NCBI GenBank assembly: GCA_903840435.1
Contig: CAIMFV010000027.1
Coordinates: 88,829 to 152,828, forward strand
Source of the DNA: an uncultured Caulobacterales bacterium
Lineage (GTDB): Bacteria; Pseudomonadota; Alphaproteobacteria; Caulobacterales; Caulobacteraceae
DNA: 64,000 nucleotides
Direction: 5' to 3'
Shown: in pieces, positions 1-8,295 of the stretch
Layout of the letters: each line of letters starts with the position of its first letter
How positions within the stretch are numbered: the first letter of the stretch is position 1
Position numbers and translations under genes: made by a program
The notes under the pieces: generated by a model
Seen by the model: only the letters and a program-made list of their open reading frames with translations
Databases searched by the model: none
What the model was told of the DNA's origin: nothing

Positions 1-1070
1 CAATCCGGATCGAGCTCCGAACTGAAATAGGCACGCAGGAATTCGGTGCGCGAAATTCCGTAGCTTTCGGCTAAGCGCAATAAACGCCCTTCAAGACCCA
101 CCAGCCGCTTATTAATCGCATAAAGCTGGTCAACCAGAGCTTCGATCCGATTGTTGTTCAGCTTCAGGGTTTTCAGGTGCAGCGTGATGGTTTGAGCGAG
201 GCCGTCATAGGCGCCGCGATCTTCGTCCGTCAGATCCGCACCGCGTAAGCGCTGCTCGACCAAGCGATCCTGCAGCTTGCGAAATGCCTCAAATTCGGAG
301 GCAATCGCGTCCAAGGTGGCCATCACCCCGTCGCGCAATTCGGCTTCCATGGCCGAGACAGACGGGCCCGCGCCATCGTCAAAATCATCTTCGGAATCGA
401 GATCAGGGTCGACCTCGGCCTCGCCTTCGGCCGCAGCGGGCGCGGGCTCTCCATCGGGCGCGGGCGCAACTGCCGGTGCGCCGTCCTCTGGCGTGGCGGG
501 CACAGGCGCACCGGTCGGCGTTTGACCGCCATAGGTCTGTTCCAGATCAATGATTTCGCGCAGCAGGATGCGGCCAGACCGCAACTCGTCACGCCACACC
601 ATAATGGCTTCAAAGGTCAGCGCGCTTTCACACAGACCGCGGATCATTGTGTCGCGGCCTGCCTCGATACGCTTGGCGATGGCAATTTCGCCTTCACGTG
701 ACAGAAGCTCGACCGAGCCCATCTCGCGCAGATACATCCGCACGGGATCGTCAGTGCGGTCATAGGTTTCGGACTTTGGCGTTTCAACAAGGGCGCTGTC
801 TTCGCGCACCGCCACTTCGCCGCCTTCGGCTTCGGCCTCTTCCGCCTCAATGACGTTGACGCCCATCTCCGACAGCATGGCCAGCGTGTCTTCGATCTGC
901 TCAGAGGTGAACTCTTCCGATGGCAGGAGCTTATTCAGCTCGTCCATCGTCACATAGCCGCGCGCCTTGGCCTGCTTGATGAACTTCTTGACGCCAGCGT
1001 CAGTCAGGTCGAGCAAAGGACCGTCGTGGGTGGTTTCGGTCTCTGTCGTCTCGGCCGTATTGGTCGTCAT
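1..1070 (-). CDS. rpoD: RNA polymerase primary sigma factor RpoD (C-terminal part beyond the left edge)
   Basis: Principal sigma-70 factor that directs RNA polymerase to housekeeping promoters. About 356 N-terminal codons are visible. Residues 18-75 look like region 1.1; region 1.2 is recognisable at residues 108-118 (DPVRMYLREMG). An acidic, Ala/Pro/Glu-rich non-conserved insert follows, and the tail ending in FSSELDPDW precedes region 2. Core- and promoter-binding regions 2-4 lie outside the window. ATG at 1070 is preceded by a GGAGG Shine-Dalgarno 5-8 bases upstream. The gene lies 74 bases downstream of dnaG on the same strand, the usual dnaG-rpoD macromolecular-synthesis arrangement, so co-transcription is likely. 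Identification is firm; only truncation by the window edge limits it. Confidence 0.96.
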   Translation of the reverse strand, partial: MTTNTAETTETETTHDGPLLDLTDAGVKKFIKQAKARGYVTMDELNKLLPSEEFTSEQIEDTLAMLSEMGVNVIEAEEAEAEGGEVAVREDSALVETPKSETYDRTDDPVRMYLREMGSVELLSREGEIAIAKRIEAGRDTMIRGLCESALTFEAIMVWRDELRSGRILLREIIDLEQTYGGQTPTGAPVPATPEDGAPAVAPAPDGEPAPAAAEGEAEVDPDLDSEDDFDDGAGPSVSAMEAELRDGVMATLDAIASEFEAFRKLQDRLVEQRLRGADLTDEDRGAYDGLAQTITLHLKTLKLNNNRIEALVDQLYAINKRLVGLEGRLLRLAESYGISRTEFLRAYFSSELDPD

Positions 1071-1144
1071 TCCTGCCTCCGTCCGCGCCGGCCGCCCTTC
1101 GCCGTCGCAGAAAATTCGTCACATGTTTGAACCGAAAGGCCTGA

Positions 1145-3043
1145 TCAGGCCTCCGGTTCGGCAAAAAGCGACCCATCGCTCAACGCGCGTTCGAGCACCA
1201 TTTGGCGACTGCGAAGCATCCTTTGATGGGTTGCATCCAGCGTGCGGGCCATGTCTTCCTTCGCCGCCGCCAGGGCGGCCTCGACTTGTGCAAGCTCGAT
1301 CAACGCGTCGAAGGCGCGAGACCAGATCCTGCGGGCTTCAACAGGCGACCGTTCAGGGTCGAGAAAGGGCGCTTTCGATTCCCGCGCCGCTTTTTCTAGA
1401 CTTACTAAAAGATCGCCTAGTCCGCTGCTCGCGAGATGGCCTGTCAATCGCTCCGTGTCAAGGCCGACCGGGTCGACAAAAGCGTCACCGATCCGCTTGG
1501 CGAGCAGATCAAGCGCATGGTCATGGAAGCCGACCTCCATCAAGGCTTCTATATAGGGATCAAGCGCGTCCGGATGAAGGACCCCGTACCAAGCAACTGC
1601 GGCGGGAATTAAGCGCAACTTCTTGGGCAGGTTCTCGGCTGCCGCGCGGGCCTGAAGGGTGGCCGTGGTCGGATAGGCGGGGCGCGGGTCAAATCCCCGT
1701 CGCCCACGCTGCGGACGCGGCTCCGAACTCCACGCCCTTACCGGCGTAGCACGCGGGGCCGAGGCCTCCAGCCGCGCCAACAGATCGTCCCGATAGGCGC
1801 TCGCCACATCCTTATCGGCAATCTCCTGGCTGAGCGCCCGCAGCCGCGCCTTCAGCCCGGCCCGCCGCTCAGGCGTATCAAGGGGCTCGCGCGCCGCCTC
1901 GCGCTCAAATAATTGCTGCACAAAGGGACGGGTCGCCGCCAATTGGGCCTTGAGGGCCGCTGCCCCCTGCTCGCGGAGCACGTCGTCCGGGTCCTTCCCC
2001 CCTGACGGCACCGCAAAAGCGAAGCTCTTGCCCGGACGCAATTTCGGCAGGGCGCGATCCATGGCCCGTGAGGCGGCGCGTTGGCCCGCGCCATCACCGT
2101 CGAAGCACAGGGTTGGCTCGGGATGCAGACGCCACAGCGCGTCGATCTGGTCCTCGGTCAGCGCTGTGCCCAGGGGCGCGACAGCGGCGATACCCGCGCG
2201 CTGAGACGCGATCACATCCATATAGCCCTCGACCACGGCCAAGCTTGGGCGTGGGCCCGTTGGCACCTCGCGCTCGGCCAAGAGAAGTAACTTCTTTGCT
2301 TCGAACAGACCATAAAGGGTCGCTCCCTTGTGGAACAGCGGCGATTCGGGTCCGTTGAGATATTTGGCCTTGGCCTGCGGATCGAGCGCCCGTCCGCCGA
2401 ACGAGATCACCCGCCCGCGCATATCGGTGATCGGAAAGATGATCCGGTCGCGGAACCGATCATAGGGCGCCCCGCCATCTTCCGGCGCGATGGCGACGCC
2501 ACAGGCAATCAGGTCTGCAGGTCTGGCGCCCTTGGCGATCAGATAGTCTTTCAGGGCGGTGCGGCCTGGAGGAGCATAACCCAAACGAAACCGTCCCCAT
2601 TCCGCCTCCGGCAGCGCCCTGCCCTCCAGATAGGCGCGGGCAGTGGCGCCTGCGGGGCGGCGAAGCTCGGCTTCAAACCACCGCGCTGCCAGTTCAAGAA
2701 AATCGCCTAAGCCTTGGCGAACCTTCTCCGCCGCCTGATCCTTTGGGTCGGGCGAGGGCATGGGAACCCCGGCTTCAGCGGCTAAGCGCTCGACGGCTTC
2801 TGGAAAGCTCAGCCGCTCGGTTTCTTGCAGAAAGCTCAACAGATCGCCGTGCTTGCCGGACGAAAAGTCGTGGTAAAAGCCCTTCTCGTCATTGACGTAG
2901 AAGGATGGCGTCTTTTCCTTCGAAAAGGGCGACAGACCCACCCATTCCCGTCCCGCACGGCGAAGTTTCACCGACCGCCCGATCACATCGGACAATTTCA
3001 ATCGGGACTTCACCTCGTCCAGAAACCGTTCGTCAAATCGCAT
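1145..3043 (-). CDS. dnaG: DNA primase DnaG
   Basis: Synthesises RNA primers for chromosome replication and works with DnaB helicase. The 632-residue length is normal for the family. The N-terminal zinc-binding domain is present by alignment (residues 30-66, including EKTPSF and GFYHDF), but the four expected zinc ligands are S38, S41, D59 and S62 instead of Cys/His/Cys/Cys, at exactly the family spacing. The TOPRIM catalytic core is intact: E272 and D276 in VVEGYMD, and D315/D317 in FDGDG. The C-terminal part, about 430-632, should hold the DnaB-interacting helical domain. Upstream of rpoD in the same direction. The ligand loss looks genuine rather than a sequencing error because the surrounding frame is intact; I believe this form occurs in other alphaproteobacteria. 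Confidence 0.96.
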   Translation of the reverse strand: MRFDERFLDEVKSRLKLSDVIGRSVKLRRAGREWVGLSPFSKEKTPSFYVNDEKGFYHDFSSGKHGDLLSFLQETERLSFPEAVERLAAEAGVPMPSPDPKDQAAEKVRQGLGDFLELAARWFEAELRRPAGATARAYLEGRALPEAEWGRFRLGYAPPGRTALKDYLIAKGARPADLIACGVAIAPEDGGAPYDRFRDRIIFPITDMRGRVISFGGRALDPQAKAKYLNGPESPLFHKGATLYGLFEAKKLLLLAEREVPTGPRPSLAVVEGYMDVIASQRAGIAAVAPLGTALTEDQIDALWRLHPEPTLCFDGDGAGQRAASRAMDRALPKLRPGKSFAFAVPSGGKDPDDVLREQGAAALKAQLAATRPFVQQLFEREAAREPLDTPERRAGLKARLRALSQEIADKDVASAYRDDLLARLEASAPRATPVRAWSSEPRPQRGRRGFDPRPAYPTTATLQARAAAENLPKKLRLIPAAVAWYGVLHPDALDPYIEALMEVGFHDHALDLLAKRIGDAFVDPVGLDTERLTGHLASSGLGDLLVSLEKAARESKAPFLDPERSPVEARRIWSRAFDALIELAQVEAALAAAKEDMARTLDATHQRMLRSRQMVLERALSDGSLFAEPEA

Positions 3044-3085
3044 CGCGGTCTAGGTCAGACTTTCAAAGTTCGCAGGCGCGCAGGG

Positions 3086-3547
3086 CTAGGCCTCGCCAAA
3101 ACCGGCGCCGGGGGCGAAGGGAAAGAAGCGGATCAATCGGCTGTCGAGCACCGCCGCCTGCCGGTGTTTCACATATTCCTTATAGTCCGGATCGCGCACC
3201 ATTTCAGCAAAGGCGAGCGCATTTGGATAGGCGGCGATAAAGGCAATGTCCCAGTGTTCGTCATCGGGGCCGGTCAGCACAACTTCTGGACGCCCGGCCC
3301 AAACCTGGCGCCCGCCGACACGTGCAAAAATCGCAGCCGTCGTCGCGCCATAGGCCCGGTAGGCCTCAAGCCCGCTCATCGCCTTGCCGTGGTTTTCGTG
3401 TCCCTCGGGATAGAGCGCCAAGGGGCGCAACCGAATGAGGTTGAGCATGTGAATGGGCGTATCTTGGGGGCGCGTCATAAAGGCTTTGAACTTTTCCCGC
3501 GTCGGGTCCACTGAGCCCGTCTTCAGCAGGCCATCTTCTGGCGTCAT
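3086..3547 (-). CDS. DUF1330 domain-containing protein
   Basis: A 153-residue soluble protein with the ferredoxin-like DUF1330 pattern: an N-terminal strand around residues 30-40 (IHMLNLIRLRPLA), a central GGRQVWAGRPE segment and a C-terminal PDYKEYVKHRQAAVLDSRLI stretch. DUF1330 members resemble dimeric alpha/beta-barrel stress or EthD-like proteins; no reaction has been assigned with certainty and none can be inferred here. ATG at 3547 has GGGAG 6 bases upstream. It is transcribed toward dnaG with a 42-base gap, so read-through is possible, but no functional link is evident. No signal peptide or membrane segment. Confidence 0.8.
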   Translation of the reverse strand: MTPEDGLLKTGSVDPTREKFKAFMTRPQDTPIHMLNLIRLRPLALYPEGHENHGKAMSGLEAYRAYGATTAAIFARVGGRQVWAGRPEVVLTGPDDEHWDIAFIAAYPNALAFAEMVRDPDYKEYVKHRQAAVLDSRLIRFFPFAPGAGFGEA

Positions 3548-3678
3548 GGCGATCTCCCAATTTGCGGCTAAGCTAAGCCTTAGCCGACGAGTTGCAAGTC
3601 AACCCTTCCCGTCCCTGCGCTTTCACGGCTAGGATTAAGGTTCGAGCGGGAGGCGTATGCCCCCACTTTACGCCAGGC

Positions 3679-3684
3679 TATAAT
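3679..3684 (+). promoter_or_regulatory. Candidate -10 box for the MaoC gene
   Basis: An exact TATAAT lies 28 bases upstream of the ATG at 3712, and the Shine-Dalgarno AAGGGAGA sits between them at 3696-3703. No good -35 hexamer is found 16-18 bases upstream, so this is a suggestion only. Confidence 0.35.
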
Positions 3685-3711
3685 AGCAAGAGATCAAGGG
3701 AGACGCCGAAC

Positions 3712-4161
3712 ATGGCCAGAGAAATCGCCTATGCCGAGATTGCCAGCCTCGTTGGACAGGAGGTCGGCGTTTCCGATTGGGTCGACGTGACCCAAGAGCG
3801 CGTCAATCAATTCGCCGACGCCACAGGCGATCACCAATGGATTCATGTCGATATTGAGCGCGCGACCCGCGAAATGGGCGGTCCCATCGCCCACGGCTAT
3901 TTGACCCTGTCCTTAATTCCCATGCTCGGCGCCAGCGTCTTGCGGGTCACGGGCGTGACGCGCGGCATCAATTACGGCTGTAACAAGGTGCGCTTCACCA
4001 ACATGGTCCGGGTGGGCAAGCGCGTGCGCCTGCGCCAAAAGCTCTTGGCCGCCGAGGCAAAATCGGGCGGCATGCAATTGACCAACGAATGTACCATTGA
4101 GATTGAAGGCGAGGAGCGGCCCGCCTGTGTCGCCGAAACGATCAGCCTGATATTCGCTTAA
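3712..4161 (+). CDS. MaoC family dehydratase (R-specific enoyl-CoA hydratase-like)
   Basis: A single hot-dog-fold protein of 149 residues. The hydratase signature is visible: GDHQWIH with D40 and H45 as the catalytic pair, followed by GGPIAHGYLTLSLIP. Members hydrate trans-2-enoyl-CoA to (R)-3-hydroxyacyl-CoA or act on related acyl-CoAs; the substrate cannot be told from sequence. An open frame extends upstream to 3592, but the ATG at 3712 has a strong AAGGGAGA Shine-Dalgarno and gives the expected family length. Transcribed alone, divergent from the DUF1330 gene. A second MaoC protein, only distantly similar, is at 15269-15700. Confidence 0.88.
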   Translation: MAREIAYAEIASLVGQEVGVSDWVDVTQERVNQFADATGDHQWIHVDIERATREMGGPIAHGYLTLSLIPMLGASVLRVTGVTRGINYGCNKVRFTNMVRVGKRVRLRQKLLAAEAKSGGMQLTNECTIEIEGEERPACVAETISLIFA

Positions 4162-4279
4162 TGCCTTTATCGAATTCGGCCAGACGGCGAATTTAAGGTG
4201 AAACCTTTGGGGGGCGCCTGACGTATAGGGGTTGACGCGAGGCTGTTTGCGTCTTCCCCCCTTCGTGAGCGAGGCCAGG

Positions 4280-4693
4280 ATGTTTTTCCAAGCGAGCTTC
4301 CCCTACCAACTTCCCGATGACACCTGGCGGCAACGCCTGTCGGGCCCCTCCTATGCGGTGTTGCGCCAAGCCGGAACGGAGCGCCCGTGGACAAGCCCGC
4401 TGTTGAACGAGCATCGCCAAGGCCGCTTTGTCTGTGCGGGCTGCGCCTTCCCGTTGTTTTCCTCCAAGACCAAGTTTGACAGCGGCACGGGCTGGCCATC
4501 CTTCTACGCGCCCCTGACGCCGAAGTCGGTGGCGACCAAATCCGACACCACCTTCTTTATGGTGCGGGTCGAGGTGCTCTGCCCGAATTGCGGCGGCCAT
4601 CTTGGCCATGTATTCAATGACGGTCCGCCGCCCACCGGTTTGCGCTATTGCATGAACGGCGTCGCACTCGCCTTTCGCCCAGGGGCCGCTTAG
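4280..4693 (+). CDS. msrB: Peptide methionine-R-sulfoxide reductase MsrB
   Basis: Reduces the R epimer of methionine sulfoxide in oxidised proteins. 137 residues from the ATG at 4280, which follows a GAGG Shine-Dalgarno by 5 bases; a TTG 48 bases upstream would add a non-conserved extension. Two zinc CxxC pairs are seen (C52/C55 in CAGC, C101/C104 in CPNCGGH) and the catalytic Cys is C124 in RYCMN. The position that carries a resolving Cys in many MsrB proteins (SGCGWPSF) is Thr here (SGTGWPSF), so recycling must use another Cys or thioredoxin directly. No clear signal peptide. A 37-base gap separates it from the oligopeptidase gene downstream, so the two may share a transcript. Confidence 0.93.
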   Translation: MFFQASFPYQLPDDTWRQRLSGPSYAVLRQAGTERPWTSPLLNEHRQGRFVCAGCAFPLFSSKTKFDSGTGWPSFYAPLTPKSVATKSDTTFFMVRVEVLCPNCGGHLGHVFNDGPPPTGLRYCMNGVALAFRPGAA

Positions 4694-4730
4694 AGGCGGA
4701 TCTGGGCCACCTCGGAAAGCCAAGTTGGGA

Positions 4731-6845
4731 ATGACAATTTCGCCGCCTCACCCGGAATCCAGGCCACTCACCCTGACGCAACTCGGCCGGACGCGCACCG
4801 ATGAGTTTGCCTGGATGAAGGATGAGGCGTGGCAGGACTTGTTTCGCAATCCAAGCGTGCTGCGTCCAGATATCCGCGCCCACCTCGAGGCCGAGAACGC
4901 CTATTGTGCGGAGGTGTTGCGCGAAACCGAGCCGTTGCAGGCGCAATTGGTCAGCGAGATGCGGGCCCGCATCCAAGAAGACGATGCCTCCATTCCAACC
5001 GTGGATGGTCCCTATGCCTATGCTTCCCGTTACCGGACAGGCGGCCAGCACCCGATATTTGTGCGCCATGCGCTTGCTACGCCAGCGGTTGAGGAGGTCT
5101 TGCTTGACGCCGATGCGCTGGCCGCCGCCAGCGCCTATTTTGATTTAGCGACCGTAGAGCACAGTGCCGATCATCAAAGCCTTGTCTATGCGACAGACCT
5201 TCAAGGGTCTGAATATTATGAAATTTTTGTGCGAAACCTCGTCAGCGGCGAGACGAAGACCACGGGCGTGACCAGCTCCACGGGCGACTTTGTCATTAGC
5301 CCAGATAGTCAGTGGCTATTTTGGGTCCACAGAAATGAAAACGGCCGCTCGTCCCACATCTACCGCCGCGCCTTGCAGGCGGGGCCAGGCACAGATGTCC
5401 TCGTCTATGACGAGGCCGATGAGGGCATGTTCCTCGGTCTCGACGTCACCCAATCTCGCGCATACCTCACACTGACCGCCTCTAACCATGATTTGACCGA
5501 GGTGCGGCTCATACCGGCGGCGACTCCTTGCGCGCCACCCCAGCTGATCGAAGCGCGCAGGTCAGGCCTTCGCTATCAGGTCGAACACTGGCCAACTGAA
5601 GGGCAGCCTGACCGTCTGGTGATTATCAATAATGGCGATGGCGCCGTTGACTTCAAAATCTCCACTGTCTCGGCAAGCGCACCGGAAGCGGCCAATTGGC
5701 GCGACCTCGTCCCCCACACGCCGGGCCGATATATTGTCGCGGCGGCACCCTTGCGGGACTATTTGATCCGCTTGGAGCGGTATGAGGCCAATAGCCAAAT
5801 TGTTGTGCGCCCAAGCGTCGGTCCAGAAAGCCTAATCGCCTTTGATGAGCCTGCCTATACGGCCAGTTTTGAAACGGGCTATCGTTTCGACGCCTCGACA
5901 ATCCGCATTGTCTATCACTCGCCGACCACGCCGCGCACCTGGTCCGAGGTGGGTTTGATCAGCGGCGCACGCCGTCACCTCAAAACCCAAGCTGTGCCGT
6001 CTGGCCATGACCCGGCGCAATATGAGACCCAACGGCTCTATGCCACCGCGCCAGATGGGGCCCAGGTCCCGATCACGCTCTTGATGCAGCGCGGACAAAC
6101 GCGCGAGGGCCCGGCCCCGCTCCTACTTTATGGTTATGGCGCTTACGGCATATCCATCGATCCCGGCTTTTCCATCCGCGCCTTGAGCCTCGTCGATCGC
6201 GGCGTGATCTATGCCATTGCCCATGTGCGTGGCGGGGCCGAAAAGGGATGGGGCTGGTTCCTGCAAGGACGTGGAGCGGCCAAGCCCAACACCTTTACCG
6301 ATTTCATCGCCTGCGCCGAAACGCTGATTGAAGCCCAGTTCACGACCAAGGGCCAGATCGTCGCCATGGGGGGATCGGCGGGCGGCATGTTGATTGGCGC
6401 AGTGGCCAATCTGCGCCCGGATCTGTTCGCCGGACTGGTGGCGCAGGTGCCCTTTGTCGATGTGCTCAATACGATGAGCGACGCATCCCTCCCCCTCACC
6501 CCGCCCGAGTGGCCTGAATGGGGCGATCCGCTGACCTCCGAAAGCGCCTATGATCTGATTGCCGGCTACGCGCCTTACGAAAATGTCGCCGCCCGTCCCT
6601 ACCCGCCGATTCTCGCCACCGGCGGATTATCCGACCCCCGCGTCACCTATTGGGAGCCAGCGAAATGGATTGCACGGCTTCGCGCGCGGAGTACGTCCGG
6701 ATCTCCGGCCCTGTTGAAGATAAATATGGACGCCGGACACGCCGGCGCCTCCGGCCGATTTGACAGTTTGAAAGAGACCGCGCTCGATTATGCCTTTGCC
6801 CTCTGGGCCTTGCGGCGCGCGCGAAATGTCCCGACCGAGACGTAA
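4731..6845 (+). CDS. ptrB: Oligopeptidase B-type S9 serine peptidase
   Basis: Cytosolic peptidase of the prolyl oligopeptidase family; oligopeptidase B members cut short peptides after Arg or Lys. About 704 residues: an N-terminal beta-propeller covers roughly residues 70-420 and a C-terminal alpha/beta-hydrolase domain follows. The triad is visible as S549 (GGSAGGML), D635 (SDPRV) and H670 (DAGHAGASGRF); the last motif is typical of oligopeptidase B rather than prolyl oligopeptidase. ATG at 4731 was preferred; an in-frame TTG at 4725 has better spacing to GGAAAG and cannot be excluded. No signal peptide, which fits a cytoplasmic enzyme. Follows msrB closely. Confidence 0.9.
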   Translation: MTISPPHPESRPLTLTQLGRTRTDEFAWMKDEAWQDLFRNPSVLRPDIRAHLEAENAYCAEVLRETEPLQAQLVSEMRARIQEDDASIPTVDGPYAYASRYRTGGQHPIFVRHALATPAVEEVLLDADALAAASAYFDLATVEHSADHQSLVYATDLQGSEYYEIFVRNLVSGETKTTGVTSSTGDFVISPDSQWLFWVHRNENGRSSHIYRRALQAGPGTDVLVYDEADEGMFLGLDVTQSRAYLTLTASNHDLTEVRLIPAATPCAPPQLIEARRSGLRYQVEHWPTEGQPDRLVIINNGDGAVDFKISTVSASAPEAANWRDLVPHTPGRYIVAAAPLRDYLIRLERYEANSQIVVRPSVGPESLIAFDEPAYTASFETGYRFDASTIRIVYHSPTTPRTWSEVGLISGARRHLKTQAVPSGHDPAQYETQRLYATAPDGAQVPITLLMQRGQTREGPAPLLLYGYGAYGISIDPGFSIRALSLVDRGVIYAIAHVRGGAEKGWGWFLQGRGAAKPNTFTDFIACAETLIEAQFTTKGQIVAMGGSAGGMLIGAVANLRPDLFAGLVAQVPFVDVLNTMSDASLPLTPPEWPEWGDPLTSESAYDLIAGYAPYENVAARPYPPILATGGLSDPRVTYWEPAKWIARLRARSTSGSPALLKINMDAGHAGASGRFDSLKETALDYAFALWALRRARNVPTET

Positions 6846-7250
6846 AACTTAAATTGGCACACCGGTGTCGTAACTATTTTTCAAGCGATTAATAAAAATT
6901 TTTAACGTTTAAAACGCGCTGCAAGGGGGCTAAAGCGTTTCATTAAACTTGCTTACATCAATATATTTCTTCGATTTTAGAGAAAACAAATCCCACGCTC
7001 CTACAATATAACCTGAAAATTCATGTGCCTTTTCGCTTAAATTGCAAATAAGACTTTAATTTTCCCAATATTACGGAAGTAAAATATCGATAAACACCCG
7101 TCTCGACCGGAAAATTTTTTTACCCTTCAACCATTCGAGGTGGAGATTGAGGCTTTAAGTCGCTCCGATCAATGATTTTTGTGTAGCCTCAATGAACAAA
7201 AATGTTATCTAGTTTCAATTCGCCTGAGATTCCGTTCCGCGAGGACCTTG
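6846..7250. other. AT-rich intergenic region between ptrB and the XRE gene
   Basis: About 400 bases clearly richer in A/T than the flanking genes, with several A and T runs around 6890-6900 and 7105-7125. It contains a short perfect palindrome ACACCGGTGT at 6859-6868 just after the ptrB stop. An open frame from 7179 runs into the XRE gene but lacks a ribosome site. No RNA gene or convincing promoter pair was recognised. It probably holds the promoter of the XRE gene. Confidence 0.5.
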
Positions 7251-7730
7251 ATGCCACTTTCCCTTGGGGACCCCAACCCACACCCCCTCGATATAGCCTT
7301 GGGACGGAATATCCGTCTTCGTCGTAAGTCTTTAGGGATGTCACAGTCGGCGCTCGGCGAGGCTGTGGGCCTAACCTTTCAACAAGTGCAGAAATATGAG
7401 CGCGGCAAGAACCGCGTTAGCTTTTCCAAGCTCGCAGGCATCGCCACCGCATTGCAGTGCAAAATCAGCGACCTGATTGAAGGACTTGAGGACGGCGAAG
7501 ACACCTCGGATGGGCACGAGAAATCGACCCTGCTCGGGGAAACCGGCGCGCTCGAACTGCTGCAAACCTACGCGGCGGTGAAATCCCCGAGACTTCGACG
7601 CGCTATCATCTCATTGGCCAAAGGCCTGTCCGACAATCCCGACGAAAGTCTGATTGAAGAGGGGTCGGCGGCGGTGCCACGTCCGGCGCGGGAAGCGCGG
7701 ACCCGTTGGCGTCGAAGGGGACAGGCTTAA
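7251..7730 (+). CDS. XRE-family helix-turn-helix transcriptional regulator
   Basis: A 159-residue DNA-binding protein with a Cro/CI-type HTH at residues 14-72 (NIRLRRKSLGMSQSALG, then FQQVQKYERGKNRVS and ALQCKISDLIEG). This HTH subtype, with QVQKYERG, is common and multi-copy in alphaproteobacteria. The C-terminal half is helical, has no recognisable ligand domain and ends in a basic RTRWRRRGQ tail. ATG at 7251 follows GAGGA by 5 bases; the longer frame from 7179 has no site. It is convergent with the sulfite-reductase operon and preceded by a long AT-rich region, which suggests its own regulated promoter. Target genes are unknown. Confidence 0.85.
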   Translation: MPLSLGDPNPHPLDIALGRNIRLRRKSLGMSQSALGEAVGLTFQQVQKYERGKNRVSFSKLAGIATALQCKISDLIEGLEDGEDTSDGHEKSTLLGETGALELLQTYAAVKSPRLRRAIISLAKGLSDNPDESLIEEGSAAVPRPAREARTRWRRRGQA

Positions 7731-7791
7731 GGATAGCCGCCTTCTGGCCTGGGGCCGAGGCGAGGATTGGAGCCTTGCCCCCGGTAGAAGG

Positions 7792-8295
7792 TTAGGATTT
7801 GGTGGCGCGGGCGAGAAACGCCGGTTGGCGTCCATCTGCCGAGGTCTGATAAACTACGGCGTAGCGACCAATCGCGCGGGCCCAGTCGGCAGCGCTGGCT
7901 CGGGTCTCAAACGCGCTAAACCCGCACCGCACCATGGCGAAGGCTTGGTCGAGCAACACATCGCCAACCGCCCGCACCTCGCCTAAAAATCCGTATCTCT
8001 GGCGCAGCAGCACCGCGGACGTAAAGGCGCGACCGTCACGAAATTTGGGAAACTCCAAGGCCACGACGGCAAGGCGCGGCAGATCATAGGCGAGGTCCTC
8101 AACCTTGTCGTCGGCAGCGAGCCGCACGCCGAGTTCAAACCCCTCACTCCACAGCCGCTCCGCGTCCGCTTCAAACCTGGCCCGGCTGAGAATAACCGGT
8201 CGGGCACGCCCCGCCCCCTCCTCGTCGCCAAGCACAGTAAAGCGATCCTCAACGGCGCGAACGCCGCCGTCCTCAGACAGTATCAGCATGTTCAT
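7792..8295 (-). CDS. DUF934 domain-containing protein (sulfite reductase operon)
   Basis: A 167-residue soluble protein of the DUF934 family, which is consistently linked to assimilatory sulfite reductase genes but has no proven activity. Characteristic segments are PVILSRARFEAD near the N terminus, LAVVALEFPKFRDGRAFTSAVLLRQRYGF in the middle and DQAFAMVRCGFSAFE toward the end. ATG at 8295 lies inside the end of cysI (23-base overlap), implying translational coupling. Last gene of the leftward operon cobA-DUF2849-cysI-DUF934. The much longer frame reaching 8802 is an alternative frame through cysI and was not used. Confidence 0.88.
   Translation of the reverse strand: MNMLILSEDGGVRAVEDRFTVLGDEEGAGRARPVILSRARFEADAERLWSEGFELGVRLAADDKVEDLAYDLPRLAVVALEFPKFRDGRAFTSAVLLRQRYGFLGEVRAVGDVLLDQAFAMVRCGFSAFETRASAADWARAIGRYAVVYQTSADGRQPAFLARATKS

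Noticed and set aside
967..1749. Plus-strand 260-codon open frame
   Set aside because: Runs antisense across the 5 prime end of rpoD and the 3 prime end of dnaG; shadow of real genes.
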